Below, piece by piece: positions 1 to 6,101 of a stretch of DNA of 6,866 nucleotides. Position 1 is the stretch's first letter. Every line of letters begins with the position of its first letter. The position numbers and the translations under genes were made by a program. The DNA lies in assembly GCA_025057735.1 (NCBI GenBank), contig JANWUU010000412.1, positions 1-6,866 on the forward strand. The letters run 5' to 3'. Below the pieces are notes generated by a model that searched no databases, had not been told where the DNA came from, and saw nothing but the letters and a program-made list of their open reading frames with translations. The DNA comes from Burkholderiaceae bacterium (GTDB lineage: Bacteria; Pseudomonadota; Gammaproteobacteria; Burkholderiales; Burkholderiaceae).

Positions 1-95
1 CCGAGGCGCCGTTCGCGCAGCAGAGCACGGTGCCGCAGGACAAGGTCGCTGAGGCGCTGATCGACGCGCTGACGTACGGCAACGAGGAAGTCTGA
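1..95 (+). CDS. hisS: Histidyl-tRNA synthetase, C-terminal end (partial)
   Basis: Only the last 30 codons are present, read in the frame starting at base 3 and ending at a TGA at 93-95. The visible tail includes QSTVPQDKVAEALIDAL, which aligns by eye with the end of the HisRS anticodon-binding domain (E. coli has EQTAVAQDSVAAHL at the same place). The full enzyme charges tRNA-His with histidine in the cytoplasm. The identification rests on this short tail plus context, since hisS precedes yfgM and bamB in many proteobacteria. The next gene begins 8 bp after the stop, so the two are probably co-transcribed. The 5' end lies outside the window. Confidence 0.8.
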   Translation, partial: EAPFAQQSTVPQDKVAEALIDALTYGNEEV

Positions 96-103
96 ACGCA
101 ACG

Positions 104-739
104 ATGGCTTACGACCTGCAGGAACAGGAACAGATCGCCACCCTGAAGGCGTGGTGGGAGAAATACGGCAATTTCGTGCTGACCGTCGTCACCCTGGTGC
201 TGCTCGCGGTGGCCGCCTACAACGGGTGGCGCTGGTACGAGCGGCGCGAGGCGACGGCCGCCGGCGTGCTCTACGAGCAGCTGCTGCGCGCCCTGGAGGG
301 CAAGGATGCGGCCAAGGCGCGCGAGGTGGCGGGCACCCTGCTGGAAAAGCACGGCCGCACCGTGTACGCCGCCTTGGCGGCGCTGCAGGCGGCGCGGCTG
401 TATCACGATGCCGGCGATCTGACGGCGGCCGCGGCGCAGCTGCGCTGGGTGATCGACAAGTCCGGCCGGCCGGAGCTGGCGGCGACTGCGCGGGTGCGCT
501 TGGCCGGCGTGCTGCTCGACGCTAAGCAGTACGAGGAGGCGCTGGCGGCGCTCGCCGGCGAGGTGCCGCCGTCGCACGGGGTGCAGTTTGCCGACCGGCG
601 CGGGGACATCCTGGCCGCGCAGGGCAAGGTCGCGGAGGCGCGCGCGGCCTACGAGCAGGCGCTGCGTGAGGCGCGCGAGGATCACCCGCTGCGCGCTTAC
701 ATCCAGTTCAAGCTGGACGCGCTGCCGGCGGCCTCGTAA
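104..739 (+). CDS. yfgM: YfgM family TPR protein, ancillary SecYEG translocon subunit
   Basis: This 211-residue protein has the usual YfgM layout. A short cytoplasmic N-terminus ([22 protein letters not shown]) is followed by one membrane segment at about residues 23-40, and then by an alanine-rich helical region with TPR-like helix pairs to the end (for example [17 protein letters not shown] near 171-187). In E. coli, YfgM is anchored in the inner membrane with its TPR domain in the periplasm, binds PpiD and the SecYEG translocon, and is thought to help hand over secreted proteins. The N-terminal motif and its position between hisS and bamB support the call. The ATG at 104 is preceded by GAGGAAG at 84-90, inside the end of hisS, with a rather long 13-nt spacing. 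The length matches the family (about 205-215 residues). Confidence 0.88.
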   Translation: MAYDLQEQEQIATLKAWWEKYGNFVLTVVTLVLLAVAAYNGWRWYERREATAAGVLYEQLLRALEGKDAAKAREVAGTLLEKHGRTVYAALAALQAARLYHDAGDLTAAAAQLRWVIDKSGRPELAATARVRLAGVLLDAKQYEEALAALAGEVPPSHGVQFADRRGDILAAQGKVAEARAAYEQALREAREDHPLRAYIQFKLDALPAAS

Positions 740-744
740 GGGGA
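738..744 (+). promoter_or_regulatory. Ribosome binding site of bamB overlapping the yfgM stop
   Basis: AAGGGGA begins inside the TAA stop codon of yfgM and lies 7 nt before the bamB ATG. It is the clearest Shine-Dalgarno sequence in the window. It fixes the bamB start and suggests coupled translation of the two genes. Confidence 0.7.
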
Positions 745-751
745 ACGCGTC

Positions 752-1891
752 ATGAAGAACGATTGGGCGCGCGCGGTCGCGCTGGCCGTGCTGCCGTTGA
801 CGCTGGTGGCCTGCTCGTCGCGCGATCCGGCGCTGACGAAGCCGGCCGAGCTGGTGGAGATCAGGTCGCCGCGCCCCACGCGCATCCTCTGGCGCGTGGA
901 CGTAGGAAGCGCGCGCGGCGCCGCACTGCAGCCTGCGGTGCTGGAGAACGCGGTCTACGCGGCCGCCGGCGGCGGTGCCATCGCCCGCATCGCGCCGGAG
1001 ACGGGCCGCGAGGTCTGGCGCGTATCGCTCGACATCGACATCGCCGCCGGGGTCGGCAGCGATGGCCTGCGACTGGCCGTGGCCTCGCCGCGGGGAGACG
1101 TCGTGGTGCTGGCGCCGGACGGCAAGGAGCTGTGGCGCGCGCGCGTCTCCAGCGACGTCACTGCGCCGCCGCTCGTGGGCCGCGGGCTGGTGATCGTGCG
1201 GTCCACCGATCACCGCGTCGCCGCCTTCGAGGCCGAATCGGGCAAGCGGCGGTGGGTATACCAGCGACAGACGCCGCCGCTTGCCCTGCGGGTGCCTACC
1301 GAAATGGCATTCGCCGGCGACAGCGTGCTGGTGGGCTTTCCCGGCGGCAAACTGGTGGCGCTCGCCCTGAGCAACGGCGCGCCGCGGTGGGAGCTGACGG
1401 TTTCGGAGCCGAAGGGCACCACCGAGGTGGAACGCCTGGCCGACGTCGTCGGCCAGCCCGCTCTCGACGGCCGCGACGTCTGTGCGGCCTCCTTCCAGGG
1501 GCGGCTGGTCTGCGCCGACGCCGGCACCGGCAATCTGCGCTGGGCGCGCGAGATCTCTGCGGTGACGGGGCCGGGCCTCGCCGCCGCGCGGGTCTACGCG
1601 GTGGACGCGCGATCGCACGTCTACGCCTACGGGCGCGAGGGCGGTGCCAGTGCCTGGCGCAACGAGCAGATGCAGAACCGCGCGCTCAGCGCGCCGCTCG
1701 CGCTGCCGCAGGCGGTGGCGGTCGGCGACTTCGAGGGCTATGTGCACTTCCTGCGCGACGACGACGGTGCGCTGCTGGCGCGCGTCGAGGTGGGCGACGG
1801 CGCCATCGTGGCCCGCCCGCAGCGCTGGGCCGATGGCCTGATCGTGCAGACCCAGGGCGGAACGGTCGCGTTGCTGAAGCTGGACCGCTGA
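752..1891 (+). CDS. bamB: Outer membrane assembly lipoprotein BamB
   Basis: BamB is a lipoprotein of the BAM complex that inserts beta-barrel proteins into the outer membrane; it binds BamA from the periplasmic side. The 379-residue product starts with a lipoprotein signal peptide ending in the lipobox LVAC, with Cys21 as the lipidated residue. The rest is a beta-propeller of PQQ-like repeats. The blade signature (G-x-x-x-W and variants) recurs with Trp at residues 47, 89, 128, 168, 213, 264 and 302; the last repeat (GALLARV, about 339-345) lacks the Trp. The segment [10 protein letters not shown] (227-236) matches the RLSDV loop of E. coli BamB, a region implicated in contact with BamA. Cys244 and Cys254 form an unusual pair. 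The start is supported by AAGGGGA (738-744), which overlaps the yfgM stop and lies 7 nt from the ATG. Confidence 0.95.
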   Translation: MKNDWARAVALAVLPLTLVACSSRDPALTKPAELVEIRSPRPTRILWRVDVGSARGAALQPAVLENAVYAAAGGGAIARIAPETGREVWRVSLDIDIAAGVGSDGLRLAVASPRGDVVVLAPDGKELWRARVSSDVTAPPLVGRGLVIVRSTDHRVAAFEAESGKRRWVYQRQTPPLALRVPTEMAFAGDSVLVGFPGGKLVALALSNGAPRWELTVSEPKGTTEVERLADVVGQPALDGRDVCAASFQGRLVCADAGTGNLRWAREISAVTGPGLAAARVYAVDARSHVYAYGREGGASAWRNEQMQNRALSAPLALPQAVAVGDFEGYVHFLRDDDGALLARVEVGDGAIVARPQRWADGLIVQTQGGTVALLKLDR

Positions 1892-1915
1892 ATGCCGCGG
1901 CGGGGCGACGCATGA
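1892..1915 (+). other. Possible 7-codon mini-ORF linking bamB and der
   Basis: An ATG directly abuts the bamB TGA. It opens a reading frame of seven codons (MPRRGDA) whose TGA at 1913-1915 overlaps the der start codon as ATGA. The three frames thus connect with no untranslated gap. I infer that it could serve translational coupling; nothing in the sequence proves it is translated, and it lacks a strong Shine-Dalgarno sequence of its own. It may be chance. Confidence 0.25.
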
Positions 1916-3240
1916 AGCCCGTGGTCGCGCTGGTCGGACGGCCCAACGTCGGCAAGTCGACCCTGTTCAATCGCCTGACGCGCAGCCGCGCGGCGCTGGT
2001 GGCGGATTTCCCCGGCCTGACGCGTGACCGTCATTACGGTAGCGGCCGGATCGGCCCGGTGCCGTATCTGGTGATCGACACCGGCGGCTTCGAACCCGCG
2101 GCCGATGCCGGGATCGTCCGCGCGATGGCCGAGCAGGCCGAGCAGGCCATCGCCGAAAGCGACGTGGTGCTGTTCGTGCTCGATGCGCGCACCGGGCTCA
2201 CCGCGCAGGACCGTCGCATCGCCGAGCGGCTGCGGTCCAGCGGGCGGCGGGTGGTGCTGGCCGTCAACAAGGCCGAGGGCCTGCCGCCGCATGCGTGTGC
2301 CGAGTTCCATGAACTGGGGCTGGGCGAGCCGCACCCGATCTCGGCCGCGCATGGCGACGGTGTCGCCGCGCTGATGCAGGTCGTGCTGGGCGACTTTCCG
2401 GCGCCGGTGGAGGAGCCTGCCGTGGCCGCCGGCGATCGTATCCGCGTGGCGGTCGTCGGCCGACCCAACGTCGGCAAGTCCACGCTGGTCAATGCGCTGC
2501 TGGGCGAGCCGCGCCAGATCGCGTTCGATGAGCCTGGGACGACACGCGATGCGATCGAAATCGAGTTCGACTATGGCGGCGGCCGCTACACGCTGATTGA
2601 CACCGCCGGACTGCGGCGGCGCGGCCGGGTCTTCGAGACGGTCGAGAAATTCTCGGTGGTCAAGACGCTGCAGGCGATCGAACGCTGCCACGTGGCGCTG
2701 CTGCTGCTCGACGGCGCGGACCAGATCACCGAACAGGACGCGCACATCGCCGGTTTCATCCTCGAGGCCGGCCGCGCGCTCGTGATCGCGGTCAACAAGT
2801 GGGATGGCCTGCCGGCCGAGCAGCGCGAGCGTATCAAGCGTGAGCTGCCACGGCGGCTGCACTTTCTGGACTGGGCGCCGCGGCACTTCGTGTCGGCGCG
2901 TGCAGGAACGGGACTGGCCGCGTTGATGCGTTCGGTGCAGGCCGCCCACCGCGCGGCCTTCGCCAAGCTGTCCACGCCCCGGCTGACGCGGGCGCTGGCG
3001 GCGGCCGTGCAGCGGCAGCCACCGCCGCGCAGCGGGCGCACGCGGCCCAAGCTGCGCTACGCCCATCAGGGCGGGCACAACCCCCCGGTCATCGTGATCC
3101 ACGGCAACGCCCTGCAGAACGTGCCCGACGCCTACCGGCGTTACCTGGAGGGGTGGTTCCGCGAGACGTTCGACCTGCGTGGCACCCCGTTGCGCATCGA
3201 GCTTCGCACTGGGGTCAATCCGTACGCGCCGCGGGAGTGA
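1912..3240 (+). CDS. der: GTPase Der (EngA), 50S ribosome assembly
   Basis: Der is an essential tandem GTPase that binds the 50S subunit during its maturation. The 442-residue product has two complete G domains and a C-terminal KH-like domain. Domain 1: G1 GRPNVGKS (9-16), G2 PGLTRD (34-39), G3 DTGG (56-59), G4 NKAE (119-122), G5 SAA (144-146). Domain 2: G1 GRPNVGKS (183-190), G2 PGTTRD (208-213), G3 DTAG (230-233), G4 NKWD (295-298), G5 SAR (328-330). The KH domain carries the family signature KLRYAHQGG and VIHGN (about 380-409). The G4 of domain 1 has Glu where the canonical motif has Asp, which I recall from other betaproteobacterial Der proteins. It lacks the longer C-terminal extension of E. 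coli Der (490 residues). The frame stays open far upstream through bamB, but the protein begins at the ATG at 1912, right before the conserved [12 protein letters not shown] at 1902-1905 is a modest ribosome site. Confidence 0.97.
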   Translation: MKPVVALVGRPNVGKSTLFNRLTRSRAALVADFPGLTRDRHYGSGRIGPVPYLVIDTGGFEPAADAGIVRAMAEQAEQAIAESDVVLFVLDARTGLTAQDRRIAERLRSSGRRVVLAVNKAEGLPPHACAEFHELGLGEPHPISAAHGDGVAALMQVVLGDFPAPVEEPAVAAGDRIRVAVVGRPNVGKSTLVNALLGEPRQIAFDEPGTTRDAIEIEFDYGGGRYTLIDTAGLRRRGRVFETVEKFSVVKTLQAIERCHVALLLLDGADQITEQDAHIAGFILEAGRALVIAVNKWDGLPAEQRERIKRELPRRLHFLDWAPRHFVSARAGTGLAALMRSVQAAHRAAFAKLSTPRLTRALAAAVQRQPPPRSGRTRPKLRYAHQGGHNPPVIVIHGNALQNVPDAYRRYLEGWFRETFDLRGTPLRIELRTGVNPYAPRE

Positions 3241-3290
3241 CCGGGGTTGGTGACGATGCGCGGTGGCGGCGGCAGGGGATTTCCGATACA

Positions 3291-3320
3291 TTGAATTTCG
3301 AGCGTGCGGTCGCATCTAAC
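3291..3320 (+). promoter_or_regulatory. Candidate sigma-70 type promoter for hfq
   Basis: In the der-hfq gap, TTGAAT (3291-3296) is followed after 18 nt by TCTAAC (3315-3320); each matches four of six consensus bases. Transcription would begin near 3327, leaving a leader of about 60 nt before hfq. The region 3280-3300 is the most AT-rich patch of the gap. An alternative -10, TACATT at 3287-3292, has no good -35 partner. A promoter here is plausible because hfq is often transcribed separately, but the match is only moderate. Confidence 0.35.
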
Positions 3321-3340
3321 GGTGCGGGTAGCGCGCCCCG

Positions 3341-3366
3341 GCCGGGCCGCCGCGCGGCGACCCGGC
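3341..3366 (+). promoter_or_regulatory. Long GC hairpin in the hfq leader
   Basis: Bases 3341-3351 can pair with 3356-3366. There are ten G-C pairs, one C/A mismatch (3347 with 3360) and a GCGC loop. The upper part is the perfect palindrome CGCCGCGCGGCG (3348-3359). It is followed by AACCGATCGG and not by a T run, so it does not look like an intrinsic terminator. It ends 12 nt before the hfq ribosome site GGAG (3379-3382). In an RNA starting near 3327 it would be a stable structure in the 5' leader. Its role is unknown; in GC-rich DNA such hairpins also arise by chance. Confidence 0.45.
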
Positions 3367-3387
3367 GCCGAACCGATCGGAGCGACC

Positions 3388-3621
3388 ATGAGCAACAAAG
3401 GGCAATTGCTACAAGACCCGTTTCTGAATGCTCTCCGCAAAGAGCACATCCCGGTGTCGATCTACCTGGTCAACGGCATCAAGCTGCAGGGGCATATCGA
3501 GTCGTTCGACCAGTACGTGGTCCTCCTGCGCAACACGGTGACGCAGATGGTCTACAAGCACGCGATCTCCACCGTGGTGCCGGCGCGGTCGGTCAACCTC
3601 AATCTGGAGCAGTCGAGCTGA
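3388..3621 (+). CDS. hfq: RNA chaperone Hfq
   Basis: Hfq forms a ring-shaped hexamer in the cytoplasm that binds small regulatory RNAs and mRNAs and promotes their pairing. The 77-residue product matches the Sm-like core closely: N-terminal helix [12 protein letters not shown] (9-20), [11 protein letters not shown] (25-35), SFDQYVVLL (39-47) and the Sm2 signature YKHAIS (56-61). The proximal-face residues Q9, D10, Y43, K57 and H58 correspond to Q8, D9, F42, K56 and H57 of E. coli. The lateral rim reads RKEH (17-20) instead of the E. coli RRER. The C-terminal tail after VVPAR is only about ten residues, whereas E. coli has roughly 35 residues of disordered tail. I chose the ATG at 3388 because GGAG (3379-3382) precedes it by 5 nt and it begins the conserved [10 protein letters not shown]. 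The frame is open upstream to 3304 but without similarity to Hfq. The stop overlaps the likely hflX start. Confidence 0.98.
   Translation: MSNKGQLLQDPFLNALRKEHIPVSIYLVNGIKLQGHIESFDQYVVLLRNTVTQMVYKHAISTVVPARSVNLNLEQSS
3606..3621 (+). promoter_or_regulatory. Likely hflX translation start region (GGAG plus CTG overlapping hfq stop)
   Basis: GGAG at 3606-3609, within the last hfq codons, lies 8 nt before CTG at 3618-3620. The CTG shares bases with the hfq TGA at 3619-3621. This is the arrangement normally seen with ATGA overlaps and coupled translation, but with a rare CTG start. It is inferred from the absence of any better codon in frame. Confidence 0.45.
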
Positions 3622-4790
3622 ACGAGGCCATTGCGGAAGGACGGCGTGCCAACGCACCGGCACGCGCGCTGGTCGTCGGTGTCGCGCTGCCCGACGCCCA
3701 TCCCACAGCGGCCGCCGACTCGCTGGACGAACTGGCCCAGTTGACCGCCTCCGCCGGCGCGGCAGTGGTTGGGCGCATCTTGGCGCGGCGCCCGCGTCCC
3801 GACCCGGCCTACTTCATCGGCCGCGGCAAGGTGGAAGAGATCCGGGCGGCGGCCGCCGCCGGCGGCGCCGACACCGTCGTCTTCGACGTTGCCCTGTCGC
3901 CGGCACAGCAGCGCAACCTGGAGCGCGAGCTGAAGCTCGCGGTGCTGGACCGTACCTCGCTGATCCTGACCATCTTCGGGCAGCGCGCGCAGAGCCGCGA
4001 GGGCAAACTGCAGGTGGAGCTCGCCCGCCTCGAGCATCTCTCGACACGGCTGGTGCGTGGCTGGACCCACCTGGAGCGTCAGCGCGGCGGCCTGGGCAAG
4101 ACCGGCGGTCCGGGCGAGAAGCAGATTGAACTGGACCGCCGCCAGATCGCGCAGCGCGTGAAGCTGCTCCGCGAGCGCCTGAAGACGCTGCACCGGCAAC
4201 GGCGTACGCAACGGCGCGCGCGCGCGCGGCGCGAGGTGTTCACGGTCTCGCTGGTCGGCTACACCAACGCCGGCAAGTCGACGCTGTTCAACGCGCTGAC
4301 GCGCGCGCAGGTTCTGGCCGCCGACCAGCTGTTCGCGACCCTCGACACGACCGTACGGCGCTGCCATCTGGAGGGCGCCGGCGAGGTGGTGCTGTCGGAC
4401 ACCGTCGGCTTCATCCGCGGCCTGCCGCATCAACTGGTGGCGGCCTTCAAGTCGACGCTGGAGGAGTCGATCGAGGCCGATCTGCTGCTGCACGTCGTCG
4501 ATGCGGCGGCACCGACGCGCGATGCCCAGATCGAGGCCGTGCAACGCGTGCTCGCCGAGATCGGTGCCGACGACGTGCCGCAACTGCTCGTCTTCAACAA
4601 GATCGATCGGCTGCAGCGCGCACCGGCCGTCGAGCGTGACCCCTATGGTACGATCCGCGCGGTTTTCGTGAGTGCTGCGACCGGTCTCGGTCTGCAGGAT
4701 CTGCGCGCGGCGATCGTCGAGCGACTGATGGCGGCGCGCCCCACCGAGGCGACCGCGGACGCGGTGATCCGAGCCGATCTGGCCGCCTGA
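3618..4790 (+). CDS. hflX: GTPase HflX, ribosome-splitting factor (start codon uncertain)
   Basis: HflX is a GTPase that binds the ribosome and, in E. coli, splits stalled 70S ribosomes under heat stress. With the start placed at CTG 3618 the protein has 390 residues. The N-terminal HflX domain (about 17-200) holds FIGRGK (66-71), [10 protein letters not shown] (93-102), DRTSLIL (111-117) and [13 protein letters not shown] (163-175). A helical, arginine-rich hinge (about 190-206) follows. The G domain has G1 GYTNAGKS (214-221), G2 TLDTT (241-245), G3 DTVG (261-264), G4 NKID (327-330) and G5 SAA (352-354). Homology to the family begins near residue 17 ([10 protein letters not shown]), yet no in-frame ATG, GTG or TTG lies between the start of the family homology and the hfq gene body. 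CTG 3618 overlaps the hfq stop as CTGA and has GGAG at 3606-3609, 8 nt ahead. ATT 3630 is a weaker option, and TTG 3741 would remove conserved sequence. Confidence 0.95.
   Translation: MNEAIAEGRRANAPARALVVGVALPDAHPTAAADSLDELAQLTASAGAAVVGRILARRPRPDPAYFIGRGKVEEIRAAAAAGGADTVVFDVALSPAQQRNLERELKLAVLDRTSLILTIFGQRAQSREGKLQVELARLEHLSTRLVRGWTHLERQRGGLGKTGGPGEKQIELDRRQIAQRVKLLRERLKTLHRQRRTQRRARARREVFTVSLVGYTNAGKSTLFNALTRAQVLAADQLFATLDTTVRRCHLEGAGEVVLSDTVGFIRGLPHQLVAAFKSTLEESIEADLLLHVVDAAAPTRDAQIEAVQRVLAEIGADDVPQLLVFNKIDRLQRAPAVERDPYGTIRAVFVSAATGLGLQDLRAAIVERLMAARPTEATADAVIRADLAA
4646..4654 (+). promoter_or_regulatory. Possible extended -10 promoter element inside hflX, upstream of hflK
   Basis: TGGTACGAT has the form TG-n-TACGAT, an extended -10 element with four of six consensus bases. 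It would start RNA about 180 nt before hflK. No convincing -35 hexamer lies 16-18 nt upstream. The codons used here (TAT, GGT) are the AT-richer choices in a region that otherwise favours TAC and GGC. This is weak evidence for an internal promoter. Confidence 0.15.
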
Positions 4791-4841
4791 GCCCGCGCGC
4801 AGCTCATCGCCCGGCGGTTTGACCATCCAACGAAGATCGCG
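4791..4841. other. Short intergenic region hflX-hflK
   Basis: This 51-bp spacer has no terminator-like hairpin with a T run. A TTGACC at 4819-4824 resembles a -35 box, but the region 16-18 nt downstream is the hflK start and has no -10-like sequence. I see only the weak hflK ribosome site in it. Confidence 0.5.
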
Positions 4842-6092
4842 ATGTCGCTGAACGATCCGCAGTGGGGCCGCGGCGGCGCCTCCGGCAATGGCCGCGATGG
4901 CGAACCGCGTGGGCCGCAGCGTCCTGGCGGGCGCGAAGGTCCGCCCGACCTCGATGAGCTCTGGCGCGACTTCAACCGACGCCTCAACGCTCTCTTCGGC
5001 CGCGGCGGCGGTGGGCGCAGCACCGGCGGCGGCATGCGGCCCGATGCGAAAGGCGCCGGCTTCGGCGTGCTGGCCGTGCTGGCGGCTGCGCTGCTTATCT
5101 GGCTCGGCAGCGGCTTTTACATCGTGCAGGAAGGACAAACCGCGGTGGTGACGACCTTCGGGAAGTACAGCGAGTCGACGCCGCCGGGCTTCCGCTGGCG
5201 GCTGCCGTGGCCGATCCAATCGCACGAGATCGTCGATGTGCTGTCCGTGCGAACGGTGGAAGTCGGCGCGCGCGGCCGCGCCGATCGCCTGAAAGAGGCG
5301 CTGATGCTGACCGACGACGAGAACATCGTCGACGTGCACTTCACCGTCCAGTACCGGATCCGCGAGGATGCCACCGGCGCGCGCGACTTCGTCTTCAACC
5401 ACCGCTTCGCGGGCAACAACGCCAGCGAAACCGTGGTGCAGGTGGCCGAGTCGGCGATGCGCGAGGAAATCGGCCGCCGGTTGATGGATGCGGTGCTGTT
5501 CGAGGCGCGCCAGCAGATCGCCGATGCCACCCGCAAACGCATGCAGGAGATGCTGGACCGCTACGGCACCGGCATCGTCGTGCAGGAGGTGGCGATCCAG
5601 AACGCGCAACCGCCCGAGCAAGTGCAGGCGGCGTTCGACGACGCGGTGAAGGCCGGTCAGGACCGCGAACGGCTGATCAACGAAGGGCAGGCCTACGCCA
5701 ACGACGTCGTGCCGAAGGCGCGCGGCACGGCCGCCCGTCTGATCCAGGAGGCGGAGGGCTATCGCACGCGCGTGATCGAAACGGCCCAGGGCGACGCGGC
5801 GCGTTTCCGGCAACTGCTGGTGGAGTACAACCGGGCGCCGGCGGTAACCCGGGACCGCCTGTACCTGGAGACGATGCAGCAGATCTTCGCCAGTACCACC
5901 AAGGTGCTGATCGACACGCGCGCCAACAGCAATCTCCTGTATCTGCCGCTGGAGAAGCTGCTGCAGCCGCCGCCGGCCGAGGGTACGCCGCCGGCGCCGC
6001 GCGTGGTGCCGCCGCCGGCGCAGAACGACGCGCCGCCCGCGGACCTGCGGGGTCGCGACCCGGCGCGCAGCCGCGAACGCGATTCGCGATAA
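4842..6092 (+). CDS. hflK: HflK, FtsH protease modulator subunit
   Basis: HflK pairs with HflC in a large inner-membrane assembly of SPFH (prohibitin-like) proteins that surrounds and modulates the FtsH protease. The 416-residue product begins with a Gly/Arg-rich cytoplasmic tail. It contains the HflK N-terminal motif DLDELWRDFNRRLNALFG (36-53), one membrane helix at about 74-94, the SPFH domain (about 94-275, starting VQEGQTAVVTTFGKY), and a long helical segment rich in Ala, Glu and Arg (about 275-330). The C-terminal tail from about 376 is rich in proline and then in charged residues. The C-terminal bulk is expected in the periplasm, as in E. coli HflK. The ATG at 4842 gives the usual MSLNDPQWG family start; its ribosome site is weak (GAAG, 4832-4835). 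It lies 51 bp after hflX and 9 bp before hflC. Confidence 0.97.
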   Translation: MSLNDPQWGRGGASGNGRDGEPRGPQRPGGREGPPDLDELWRDFNRRLNALFGRGGGGRSTGGGMRPDAKGAGFGVLAVLAAALLIWLGSGFYIVQEGQTAVVTTFGKYSESTPPGFRWRLPWPIQSHEIVDVLSVRTVEVGARGRADRLKEALMLTDDENIVDVHFTVQYRIREDATGARDFVFNHRFAGNNASETVVQVAESAMREEIGRRLMDAVLFEARQQIADATRKRMQEMLDRYGTGIVVQEVAIQNAQPPEQVQAAFDDAVKAGQDRERLINEGQAYANDVVPKARGTAARLIQEAEGYRTRVIETAQGDAARFRQLLVEYNRAPAVTRDRLYLETMQQIFASTTKVLIDTRANSNLLYLPLEKLLQPPPAEGTPPAPRVVPPPAQNDAPPADLRGRDPARSRERDSR

Positions 6093-6101
6093 GGTGCGCC
6101 G

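Larger units (their letters stand above)
3241..3387. other. Intergenic region der-hfq
   Basis: This 147-bp gap is the longest non-coding stretch in the window. Besides the candidate promoter and hairpin listed separately, I see no intrinsic terminator after der (no hairpin followed by a T run) and no credible small gene. Transcripts from the upstream operon may therefore read through into hfq. Confidence 0.6.

Noticed and set aside
763..1911. Upstream extension of the der frame through bamB, which would suggest a long fusion protein
   Set aside because: The extension is an Arg/Gly/Ala-rich shadow of bamB in another frame. Der homology begins exactly at the ATG at 1912.
1738..3315. A 525-codon open frame on the minus strand opposite der
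   Set aside because: Same cause: it lies opposite the well-conserved der gene, has low-complexity composition and no recognisable motif.
3337..3370. Terminator for der in the der-hfq gap
   Set aside because: The hairpin is strong but is followed by AACCGATCGG with no T run, so an intrinsic terminator is not supported.
3153..3617. Upstream extension of the hflX frame through the end of der, the gap and hfq
   Set aside because: The translation resembles no HflX sequence and overlaps hfq entirely in another frame. It would require the start to be within der.
4819..4824. TTGACC as a -35 box of a promoter for hflK
   Set aside because: The matching -10 position falls on the hflK start codon region and shows no resemblance to a -10 box.
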